From: Nitrososphaeraceae archaeon | GTDB lineage: Archaea > Thermoproteota > Nitrososphaeria > Nitrososphaerales > Nitrososphaeraceae | Assembly: GCA_025937665.1 (NCBI GenBank) | Contig: JAICQW010000074.1 | Coordinates: forward strand, 1-8,580 | Direction: 5' to 3' | DNA: 8,580 nt | Shown here: positions 1-4,407 of the stretch, piece by piece | How the letters are laid out: the number at the start of each line of letters is the position of its first letter | Numbering within the stretch: position 1 is the first letter of the stretch | Notes under the pieces: generated by a model | What the model was told of the DNA's origin: nothing | Seen by the model: the letters and a program-made list of their open reading frames with translations, nothing else | Database searches by the model: none | Translations under genes and position numbers: made by a program

Positions 1-323
1 AGGGAGAACCGAAAAATGCAATTATTGCTGCCTTTGCAGGGCATCCCTCACTAAAAATCGCAATAGTAGTTGATGATGACATAGACCCTACTAATCCTAC
101 TGAGGTTGAATACGCTATCTCCACAAGATGCCAGGCTGATAGAGACCTGGTGATTATACCAAATTCAAAGGGATCCAGTTTGGATCCCTCAAGTGATCAG
201 AAAAATCTTATAACTACAAAAATAGGGATAGATGCAACGGCCACTCTTTTGAAATCAAAAGAAAGGTTTGAAATTGCAAAAATACCAGGACAGGACAAAA
301 TTAAACTTTCAGGTTATTTGTAG
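1..323 (+). CDS. ubiD: UbiD-family decarboxylase, C-terminal part (5' end outside window)
   Basis: This is the last 106 codons of a frame entering from the left edge (first full codon at base 3) and ending in TAG at 321-323. The visible part has the UbiD C-terminal signature: a hydrophobic strand leading to VVDDDIDP, then EVEYAISTRCQADRDLVIIP, then a GSSLDPSS loop and a KIGIDAT strand, as in the C-terminal domain of UbiD-type enzymes. The family carries out reversible, non-oxidative decarboxylation of aromatic or unsaturated acids using prenylated FMN. The catalytic Arg/Glu residues lie upstream and cannot be inspected. In archaea such enzymes are usually linked to quinone or prenyl metabolism or to aromatic acids; the substrate here cannot be told. 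A hairpin plus T-tract follows the stop, so this is probably the end of its transcription unit. The family call is firm, the substrate unknown. Confidence 0.88.
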   Translation, partial: GEPKNAIIAAFAGHPSLKIAIVVDDDIDPTNPTEVEYAISTRCQADRDLVIIPNSKGSSLDPSSDQKNLITTKIGIDATATLLKSKERFEIAKIPGQDKIKLSGYL

Positions 324-337
324 AACGTCGCTAGGAT

Positions 338-368
338 CTTGTTTCTGTTGACAAGGAAAATTTTTTTT
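338..368 (+). terminator. Hairpin plus T8 tract after ubiD
   Basis: A 5-bp stem (CTTGT 338-342 with ACAAG 351-355, 8-base loop) is followed by GGAAAA and eight consecutive T at 361-368, 38 bases after the UbiD stop. Archaeal RNA polymerase terminates at T-tracts, so the T8 run is the stronger evidence; the short stem may be incidental. Confidence 0.5.
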
Positions 369-391
369 GGGTTATACAATTATGTATAATA

Positions 392-401
392 GAATAAATA
401 T
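392..401 (+). promoter_or_regulatory. TATA box for the 106-residue protein gene
   Basis: GAATAAATAT is centred about 35 bases before the GTG start at 432, giving a predicted transcription start near 423 and a leader of under 10 bases. A second A/T match (TGTATAATA, 383-391) lies just upstream, so the exact box is uncertain. Confidence 0.4.
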
Positions 402-431
402 CCATTATTCACATATCACTGAGTACTTGCC

Positions 432-752
432 GTGAAACCTAACAATTTTGCGATGAGAGAGTGGCATCTAGAACATGTCGAGAAAGTTATTCTACGTTAC
501 ATGAAAGGGATTTCTCCCGATGCATCATCATTTGAAAAACGAAACTTTAAAAAATATAGTACTATCTCAAGTTGTTCCAAACAGATAGAATATGACATAA
601 AGCATGGAGTTACCGCGGAAGAGGTAGCAGAACTGATGAATAAAATAAGAAACGCTGCCTCCTATTCTGAAATCAGGCAAAACCAGGATGCGATACAAAG
701 ATTGGATGAATTGGAAAGACAGTTAAACTCTCCAAAGAAATCAAGTTGGTAA
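432..752 (+). CDS. Conserved-looking hypothetical protein, 106 residues
   Basis: I do not recognise this protein. It is soluble, strongly charged and apparently mostly helical, with no membrane segment and no metal-binding cysteine cluster. The N-terminal part (MREWHLEHVEKVILRYM, about residues 8-24) is basic and amphipathic. The middle (about 43-75) has a KQIEYDIKHGVTAEEVAELM stretch that reads like a small helical bundle. The C-terminal part (about 77-100, ending in RLDELERQLN) looks like a short coiled coil followed by a Lys/Ser tail. The GTG start at 432 gives the longest frame and fits the TATA position; an in-frame ATG at 453 is an alternative that removes seven residues. It has its own promoter and terminates 33 bases before the next gene on the same strand. 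A protein- or nucleic-acid-binding role is possible but unsupported. Confidence 0.72.
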   Translation: MKPNNFAMREWHLEHVEKVILRYMKGISPDASSFEKRNFKKYSTISSCSKQIEYDIKHGVTAEEVAELMNKIRNAASYSEIRQNQDAIQRLDELERQLNSPKKSSW

Positions 753-755
753 AAA

Positions 756-763
756 ATTTATTT
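756..763 (+). promoter_or_regulatory. TATA box for the DUF218-like gene
   Basis: AATTTATT is centred 26-27 bases upstream of the ATG at 786. This is the spacing expected if transcription begins at the start codon, so the mRNA is probably leaderless. No purine-rich ribosome site is visible before the ATG. Confidence 0.5.
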
Positions 764-785
764 CCTAGTATTGTTCTAAATCATC

Positions 786-1352
786 ATGTCAGAAAATAGA
801 TTCGTCTCTGGAAACGTAATTGTTCTATACTGTAATTTTATCAAGTTAGAATCAAATAAAAAGTTGCCGCAACACATTATGGAAAGAATAGAAGTTTGTT
901 CTAAAATATATGAGCGAATCATGAAATCCAAGCCTGACAAGTCTGATACTATAATTAACGTAGCGGCAGGAAATGATGAAGGAAGTATCATAAAAAATCA
1001 ACTATCAAAAAAGGGGGTTGAAGAGTCAAAGATAGTCGTAGTAAATTCATACAACAACATGGGTCATTTATTTTCTGTATTGATGAGTGAGATAAAGAAA
1101 AGACCTAATCCTCCGGTGATTTATTTTGTTTCCTCGTATCAGCAAAAAGACATTTTTGACAAGGTCATTGAAGGCTACAAAGGTTACAGGATTCAATTTG
1201 AGGGCGCATTTGACAAAAGACCAAATGAGGATATCGAAGAGGATGCAAAAAAGGAAAAGCTGAGTAAAAAGATGACAAATATTAAGGAAAAAGGAAAAAA
1301 CAAGATGGTGGATATGCTGTTGAATTATATCTTTCCAGAAAATAAGAGATGA
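786..1352 (+). CDS. Divergent DUF218 (YdcF/SanA/ElyC-like) family protein
   Basis: The 188-residue protein follows the order of conserved blocks in the DUF218 fold: an N-terminal strand (VIVLYCNFIK, 11-20), a helix with RIEVCSKIYERIM (34-46), the strand and glycine turn INVAAGNDEGS (57-67), an amphipathic helix ending in GVEESKIVVVNS (77-88), and a later strand VIYFVSSYQQ (111-120) followed by a helix and strand to about 140. Canonical members have a SGG-like turn, an Asn-Thr-x-Glu-Asn motif and a Val-Thr-Ser-x-x-His motif; here the second and third are replaced by NSYNNMGH and VSSYQQ, so function may differ. Bacterial relatives are membrane-tethered envelope proteins, but this one has no membrane segment and ends in a Lys/Glu-rich helix (about 150-175). 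ATG at 786 matches TATA spacing for a leaderless mRNA. The assignment rests on motif order and is moderate; the biochemical role is unknown. Confidence 0.55.
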   Translation: MSENRFVSGNVIVLYCNFIKLESNKKLPQHIMERIEVCSKIYERIMKSKPDKSDTIINVAAGNDEGSIIKNQLSKKGVEESKIVVVNSYNNMGHLFSVLMSEIKKRPNPPVIYFVSSYQQKDIFDKVIEGYKGYRIQFEGAFDKRPNEDIEEDAKKEKLSKKMTNIKEKGKNKMVDMLLNYIFPENKR

Positions 1353-1365
1353 CAATCTTCATAAG

Positions 1366-1374
1366 ATTTAATAT
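1366..1374 (+). promoter_or_regulatory. TATA box for tRNA-Gly
   Basis: ATTTAATAT is centred about 30 bases upstream of the mature tRNA 5' end at 1401, as expected for an archaeal tRNA promoter with a very short 5' leader. Confidence 0.5.
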
Positions 1375-1439
1375 CCAGATTATCATCGCATAAGAGATAT
1401 GCGGTCATCGTCTAGTTTGGTTAGGACACTGGCCTTCCA

Positions 1440-1459
1440 CTCCAACTGATGGAGAAGAA
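1440..1459 (+). other. Canonical tRNA intron (37/38), 20 nt, BHB
   Basis: The intron lies right after position 37. A textbook hBHBh' motif forms. Central helix: CTTC (1434-1437) with GAAG (1454-1457). Three-base bulges: CAC (1438-1440) and AAA (1458-1460). Outer helix: TCCA (1441-1444) with TGGA (1450-1453), capped by ACTGA. Inner helix: GGC (1431-1433) with GCC (1461-1463). Cutting after the second base of each bulge, the known rule for the archaeal splicing endonuclease, releases 20 nt and joins A37 to A38. Confidence 0.88.
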
Positions 1460-1474
1460 AGCCCGCAACCCGGG

Positions 1475-1497
1475 ACTCTAGTTAATTAGAGCGGGAA
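1475..1497 (+). other. Non-canonical tRNA intron (53/54, T-arm), 23 nt, BHB
   Basis: Unspliced, the T-arm cannot form. A second BHB solves this. Central helix: CCCG (1469-1472) with CGGG (1492-1495). Bulges: GGA (1473-1475) and AAT (1496-1498). Outer helix: CTCT (1476-1479) with AGAG (1488-1491), 8-base loop. Cutting after the second bulge base joins ...CCGGG to TTCAAAT and restores a perfect T-arm. The helix on the exon side is not paired, so it is a relaxed motif of the kind that needs the broad-specificity splicing endonuclease. Confidence 0.85.
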
Positions 1498-1521
1498 TTC
1501 AAATCCCGGTGACCGCAGTGT

Positions 1522-1530
1522 TTTATAAAA
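1522..1530 (+). promoter_or_regulatory. TATA-like box downstream of the tRNA
   Basis: TTTATAAAA lies just 3' of the tRNA end. It could drive the small frame at 1564 (predicted start of transcription near 1552, 12-base leader). The preceding T-run may also act in terminating the tRNA transcript. Confidence 0.35.
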
Positions 1531-1563
1531 ATATCATATCTATCTTCAGCTAATTTTCAGGTA

Positions 1564-1722
1564 ATGGGTGATTCTTTTAGCGACATATCTAGATCGTTTT
1601 CAATTTACGAAACGTTTCTGACTTTTGGGCAGGTCCATCTACTGAATACGGATTTAGAAATTTCTAATTACAAGGGAAAAATGTCAGTTTACCTCAATAT
1701 TGTTTACATATTGAATAGATAA
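1564..1722 (+). CDS. Possible small protein, 52 residues (doubtful)
   Basis: This ATG-initiated frame of 52 codons fills most of the 278-base gap between the tRNA and TFE-beta. The product would be soluble with several aromatic residues (SFSIYETFLTFGQVHLLNTD in its centre) and no recognisable motif. In its favour are a TATA-like box at the right distance and the lack of another explanation for the gap. Against it are the short length, no family resemblance, and a composition that an AT-rich intergenic region could produce by chance. It could equally be a remnant of a longer gene. I offer it only as a candidate. Confidence 0.25.
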   Translation: MGDSFSDISRSFSIYETFLTFGQVHLLNTDLEISNYKGKMSVYLNIVYILNR

Positions 1723-1730
1723 TGCCAAGA

Positions 1731-1741
1731 TTTTTATATTA
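1731..1741 (+). promoter_or_regulatory. TATA box for TFE-beta
   Basis: TTTTTATATTA is centred near 1737, predicting transcription from about 1763-1765. This excludes the upstream in-frame TTG at 1747 as a start and leaves TTG 1765 (leaderless) or ATG 1795 (about 30-base leader). Confidence 0.5.
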
Positions 1742-1794
1742 TTAGCTTGATACAAATCTATCTTTTGTCTCAAATTGTTAATCTTCCGAGAAGT

Positions 1795-2205
1795 ATGTAT
1801 AAAAATAAGCATGAATTATTTGAACAGGTTTTTCAGGCAATATTGAAAAGTGGAGAAGATGGAGTATTCCAAACTGAAATCTGTAAAGAATTTTCACTTG
1901 ATAGCAGGGATGGCTCCAGGTTGGCAGGAAATCTTGAGAAACAATCACTTATTTCACGCGAAAAGATATTGCATAAGGGTAGATGGACATACAAACTAAT
2001 AGTAAAGAAATCCGCAATTGCCGAGTACAACAGAAAGCCCATACAAATCGAATGTGTCGAAGGGGCCCCATGCTTTAGCTGTGCTTACCAACATTCCTGT
2101 TCTTCTGAAGATGAAGCTAGTCCTTACAGCCCGGCAAAGTGTGTCTGGTTGGAGGAATGGATTGTCGCTGGATTTGAAAAAGGTGACGTGAAAAATGAAA
2201 AATGA
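1795..2205 (+). CDS. tfeB: Transcription factor TFE subunit beta (RPC34/RPC39-like), Fe-S type
   Basis: The 136-residue protein has an N-terminal winged helix (about 5-72: helices ILKSGEDGVFQTEICKEF and SRLAGNLEKQSLI, then the wing REKILHKGRWTYKLIV). At its C terminus is a cysteine motif C93-x2-C96-x5-C102-x13-C116, with the last Cys followed by VWLEEWI. This architecture is that of archaeal TFE-beta, the relative of the RNA polymerase III subunit RPC39/RPC34, whose C-terminal domain carries a 4Fe-4S cluster. With TFE-alpha it forms a factor that binds the polymerase clamp and helps open promoter DNA. ATG 1795 is preferred because the protein then begins shortly before the winged helix; TTG 1765 would add ten residues and fit a leaderless mRNA. 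The gene stands alone, convergent with the next. Its last codons lie in a 7-base repeat. Orthology is inferred from domain order and cysteine spacing. Confidence 0.72.
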   Translation: MYKNKHELFEQVFQAILKSGEDGVFQTEICKEFSLDSRDGSRLAGNLEKQSLISREKILHKGRWTYKLIVKKSAIAEYNRKPIQIECVEGAPCFSCAYQHSCSSEDEASPYSPAKCVWLEEWIVAGFEKGDVKNEK

Positions 2206-2210
2206 AAAAT
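2190..2210 (+). repeat. Three tandem GAAAAAT heptamers over the TFE-beta stop codon
   Basis: Three exact copies of a 7-base unit run from 2190 to 2210 and contain the TGA stop (2203-2205). As 7 is not a multiple of 3, a gain or loss of one unit could change the C-terminal residues or the stop position. It may be only low-complexity sequence in a short convergent intergenic space. Confidence 0.6.
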
Positions 2211-2227
2211 AAAATTCCCTAGTCTTG

Positions 2228-2746
2228 TTATCTGAGATTGCTGCTAAATACAATTGGATATATTGTGAAGGCAGAGTCTATCTGAGCAGTTCCGTTCACG
2301 TTCCATTCTGTGAAATTTGTTATGAAGTTGGAATTATCTATTTTGTCAAAGAATTCTGAATTAGAACTCGTTCGGCCAAGAAGAAATGTCGACTGAAGGG
2401 TAGTAGGAGAATTTGGATACAACTGTGGCCTTCCGTTTGGAGGAATGTCTTCATATGAAAGTAATCCATTACCTAAATTAGTATTATTTGCACTTACTGA
2501 ATACTCTATTTTAGAGGTTGACAATGCTTTTACATCCTTGTTGAGTATTTCAAAGGTTACTTTCAAGGGAATAGTGTTGTTGACGGTACTTGTGTTTTCC
2601 AGTTCAATATTTTTAACACTCACCATTACATCCCGCAATTCGCTACCTCCCCTAAGCAGATCAGGAATAGCTGGGAATAATACAATAAAGGCGACAATCG
2701 CACCAATAGCACCAATAAGGACTGCTCTTCTGGCCCCGATAAACAT
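2228..2746 (-). CDS. Membrane-anchored LEA14/WHy-domain-like protein (172 residues)
   Basis: An N-terminal hydrophobic segment (about 8-28, ...RRAVLIGAIGAIVAFIVLFPAI) preceded by Arg-Arg acts as an uncleaved anchor or signal peptide. The exported part (about 38-125) resembles the LEA14/WHy (water stress and hypersensitive response) beta-sandwich: VSVKNIELENTS, then a strand with KVTFEILNKDVKALSTSKIEYSVSANNTNLGNG, then DIPPNG and a later strand. Five Asn-x-Ser/Thr sequons (NTS, NNT, NNT, NFT, NGT) fit an extracellular, possibly glycosylated protein. WHy proteins are linked to desiccation and stress tolerance in plants and some prokaryotes; the archaeal role is not established. It is divergent from the similar gene at 2878, with 131 bases between the starts. 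ATG 2746 lies 27 bases from a TATA box, so the mRNA is probably leaderless. The stop is 22 bases from the convergent TFE-beta stop. Confidence 0.62.
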   Translation of the reverse strand: MFIGARRAVLIGAIGAIVAFIVLFPAIPDLLRGGSELRDVMVSVKNIELENTSTVNNTIPLKVTFEILNKDVKALSTSKIEYSVSANNTNLGNGLLSYEDIPPNGRPQLYPNSPTTLQSTFLLGRTSSNSEFFDKIDNSNFITNFTEWNVNGTAQIDSAFTIYPIVFSSNLR

Positions 2747-2767
2747 GAACTGGGTTTGTTAGGTCGT

Positions 2768-2777
2768 AAATATAATC
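2768..2777 (-). promoter_or_regulatory. TATA box (minus strand) for the 172-residue LEA14-like gene
   Basis: On the minus strand this reads GATTATATTT, centred about 27 bases upstream of the ATG at 2746, which predicts a leaderless transcript. Confidence 0.55.
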
Positions 2778-2840
2778 TTAGTCCACAAAGCTAGTTTGAT
2801 AGGAAGAATTCAGGGGTTTGATCTACAAATAACAAATAGA

Positions 2841-2851
2841 CTAAAATAATC
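2841..2851 (+). promoter_or_regulatory. TATA-like box for the 198-residue LEA14-like gene
   Basis: CTAAAATAATC is centred about 32 bases upstream of ATG 2878, giving a leader of about 5 bases. With the opposing box at 2768-2777 it makes a compact divergent promoter for the two related genes. Confidence 0.4.
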
Positions 2852-2877
2852 TTTTGATTATAGGTGTCTTGAAGATA

Positions 2878-3474
2878 ATGGGGAAAAAAATTGTTGCAAC
2901 TGGAGTCATAGTTGCAGCCATAGCATTTGTTATTTATTTTGCAGTTTCAAGTTCCAATTTTCTAACCAGTGAGAATTCAAGATTGGGAATATTCAATATG
3001 AACTTCGCAGAAGCCAGTATATTTAATCAGGATGCAATCAAGGATGCAATACCACCTGAGTTATCAATCAAAGATATCACGGCAAAAATTGTTGATGGTA
3101 ATACCGGAAACTTTTCAATCATCTTTAATGTCTTCAACCCAAACAAGGGCACAATTATGCTTGAATCGATTTCATACAATGTATACTCCAATTCTACAAG
3201 AATTGTTTCTGGAGATATTGGCGACCGACCCGAAGGCTTTGTTGACTCTCAAGACAGCATATTTCCAGTTATTGGAAACGGCACACTTATTCTAAAGGAT
3301 AAGAGGATACTCGAAAATAACAACAATCTAAATCTGTCACAATTTGCAGGAAATGATGAACTCTCAGAATTTCTGGTTAACGGAAGTTATTTTTTCAAGC
3401 AAACAGGTAGCTTTCAATCTACCGGCGGCGAACAAACATTCAACATAAACTACACACGTCCATCAACTCCGTGA
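2878..3474 (+). CDS. Membrane-anchored LEA14/WHy-domain-like protein (198 residues)
   Basis: The N terminus has a Lys-Lys pair and one membrane segment (about 4-23, IVATGVIVAAIAFVIYFAV). The exported region carries a clearer LEA14 signature than its neighbour: LSIKDITAKIVDG (about 62-74), then NFSIIFNVFNPNKGTIMLES (about 77-96) and ISYNVYSNSTRIVSGDIG (about 97-114), where Asn-Pro-Asn and the following Ile-x-Tyr strand are typical of the family. Six Asn-x-Ser/Thr sequons (NFS, NST, NGT, NLS, NGS, NYT) fit surface exposure and glycosylation. ATG 2878 is chosen over the in-frame TTG at 2854 because the TATA box predicts transcription from near 2873. It shares topology and domain type with the divergent gene at 2228-2746, so the two may be ancient paralogues; direct sequence identity looks low. 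Its role is unknown; stress protection or envelope structure is inferred. Confidence 0.62.
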   Translation: MGKKIVATGVIVAAIAFVIYFAVSSSNFLTSENSRLGIFNMNFAEASIFNQDAIKDAIPPELSIKDITAKIVDGNTGNFSIIFNVFNPNKGTIMLESISYNVYSNSTRIVSGDIGDRPEGFVDSQDSIFPVIGNGTLILKDKRILENNNNLNLSQFAGNDELSEFLVNGSYFFKQTGSFQSTGGEQTFNINYTRPSTP

Positions 3475-3485
3475 GTTCTTTAGAA

Positions 3486-3495
3486 AAAATTAAAT
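3486..3495 (+). promoter_or_regulatory. TATA-like box for the 44-residue membrane protein
   Basis: AAAATTAAAT is centred about 30 bases upstream of the ATG at 3521, in the 46-base gap after the preceding gene. The small gene may thus be transcribed on its own. Confidence 0.35.
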
Positions 3496-3520
3496 GTTAA
3501 TGTCATAAAACTATGACGGT

Positions 3521-3655
3521 ATGTCAGATTTAATCATCATGTATGGAATTGCAGTAGGAGCTTTTGTAATATTCACTGGAATCTTGTTTGGAGCTAGAAC
3601 AAAAAGGATTAATAAATTTGTTCAAAAATCAAGAGAAGAAAAACAAGTAACTTGA
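3521..3655 (+). CDS. Small single-span membrane protein, 44 residues
   Basis: An ATG frame of 44 codons ends in TGA at 3653-3655. The product has a short polar N terminus (MSDLI), one hydrophobic span (about 4-24, IIMYGIAVGAFVIFTGILFGA), and a strongly basic cytoplasmic tail (RTKRINKFVQKSREEKQ, about 25-42). Positive charges after the span predict the N terminus outside and the tail inside. I recognise no family. It starts 46 bases after the LEA14-like gene on the same strand and ends only 2 bases from the convergent Cas4-like gene. The well-formed span, clear tail and TATA box in a tightly packed region make it a likely real gene. Such miniproteins often associate with larger membrane complexes, but nothing here names a partner. 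Confidence 0.6.
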   Translation: MSDLIIMYGIAVGAFVIFTGILFGARTKRINKFVQKSREEKQVT

Positions 3656-3657
3656 CC

Positions 3658-4293
3658 CTATTTTTTCTTTCCAATTCCCAGTATGTCTAGCAAATGTTCT
3701 GATTCCTTTTGTTGCCCAAAGCATCTTTGATAGTACTTGCACGAAAAACACAATTCACTTGGCTCTACAACTGGTGTCTTATTTTCTTTAAGCAAGAGAT
3801 GTAATATTCGAGCTCTCCTTACGACTTGTTCGAACATTCTCTTACTTTCGGAAACACCAAATTCAACAAATTTGCCATCGGGAGTAAAGTAAACGATGAA
3901 ACCGCTTTGGATTTCAAAAATAAACAGGCATGCATTAGCATAAAGAAGATCATTTGGATGAGGATAATCCGGTAATTTTGAAACTGGAACAAGATTAACT
4001 ATCACATCATCAGAAATGGTCAAGTCAGTGGTAGCGTAAATTGTTAGATCATCAATCTTGTACTGTTTGGTCTTTCCTTTTAACATCCTTGTAATCGATC
4101 CTCTGAATATATTTCGCAAAGCATTGGAAGATTCATCTACGAAAGGATCCACCCTTTCGAAATAGGATAATCTACTACAACGCGTTATTTCAGATACATG
4201 TATCCCGCTCGTGTCATAATCAAATGCTAGTTCCTTTGAAGCCTTAATCAGTTCGTCTTCTATAATTTTATGAAAGTTCCTACCGCCGAGCAT
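3658..4293 (-). CDS. Cas4-like (RecB/PD-(D/E)XK superfamily) Fe-S protein with degraded nuclease site
   Basis: The 211-residue protein has the Cas4 cysteine layout: C39 in VSEITRCSRLSYFER, followed at the C terminus by C182-x2-C185-x5-C191. In Cas4 and Dna2/AddB-type proteins these four cysteines bind a 4Fe-4S cluster. Length is typical of Cas4 (about 180-220). The nuclease core looks damaged: the usual Gly-x3-His is GSITR (65-69), Asp90 in ATTDLTI matches the metal Asp, but Glu-x-Lys is represented by V104-S-K106, and the Gln-x3-Tyr motif by N114-x3-Y118. Lys106 and Tyr118 remain, while the His, Glu and Gln are gone. It may therefore bind DNA or act structurally rather than cut; a shifted active site is possible. 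No cas1, cas2 or repeat array is nearby. ATG 4293 lies 29 bases from a TATA box. It follows truD on the same strand after 114 bases and is convergent with the 44-residue gene. Confidence 0.7.
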   Translation of the reverse strand: MLGGRNFHKIIEDELIKASKELAFDYDTSGIHVSEITRCSRLSYFERVDPFVDESSNALRNIFRGSITRMLKGKTKQYKIDDLTIYATTDLTISDDVIVNLVPVSKLPDYPHPNDLLYANACLFIFEIQSGFIVYFTPDGKFVEFGVSESKRMFEQVVRRARILHLLLKENKTPVVEPSELCFSCKYYQRCFGQQKESEHLLDILGIGKKK

Positions 4294-4317
4294 CGTTCCT
4301 CAATGATAAAAAGTCTT

Positions 4318-4326
4318 ATTTATATT
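4318..4326 (-). promoter_or_regulatory. TATA box (minus strand) for the Cas4-like gene
   Basis: On the minus strand this reads AATATAAAT, centred 29 bases upstream of ATG 4293. It indicates an independent, nearly leaderless transcript rather than read-through from truD alone. Confidence 0.5.
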
Positions 4327-4407
4327 GCACAGATAATTGACTGTATTCTAGCTATTTTTACAGGGCGTAACTCAGATATCAACACATCAATGACTTGGCT
4401 TATTGCA

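Larger units (their letters stand above)
1401..1517 (+). tRNA. tRNA-Gly(UCC), interrupted by two introns
   Basis: The ends pair perfectly over 7 bp (GCGGTCA 1401-1407 with TGACCGC 1510-1516, discriminator A at 1517). The D-stem is GTCT (1410-1413) with GGAC (1424-1427). The anticodon stem begins CTGGC (1429-1433) and the spliced loop is CTTCCAA, giving anticodon UCC (1436-1438) for GGA/GGG glycine codons. Removing introns 1440-1459 and 1475-1497 restores a 74-nt tRNA with a perfect CCGGG/CCCGG T-stem (1470-1474 with 1505-1509) and T-loop TTCAAAT. CCA is not encoded. Oddity: the 3' anticodon strand reads GCCCG (1461-1465), leaving a U-C mismatch at pair 28-42 where GCCAG would pair fully; the variable region is four bases (CAAC). 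Confidence 0.9.

Noticed and set aside
1491..1510. Alternative T-arm using CGGGA (1492-1496) with TCCCG (1504-1508) and no second intron
   Set aside because: It leaves an extra G before the acceptor stem, shifts the conserved TTC out of position 54-56 and makes the variable region very long, while the intron model gives a perfect T-arm and a BHB.
2445..2762. 105-codon plus-strand frame with hydrophobic stretches
   Set aside because: It is antisense to the 172-residue WHy-like gene, whose anchor, sequons and TATA spacing are consistent; the hydrophobicity is a mirror effect.
3032..3295. 87-codon plus-strand frame inside the 198-residue WHy-like gene
   Set aside because: It is an alternative frame within a gene with a good domain match, with no promoter and no motif.
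3658..4293. CRISPR-Cas locus suggested by the Cas4-like gene
   Set aside because: No cas1, cas2 or effector gene and no direct repeat array occur in the window, and the nuclease residues are not kept.
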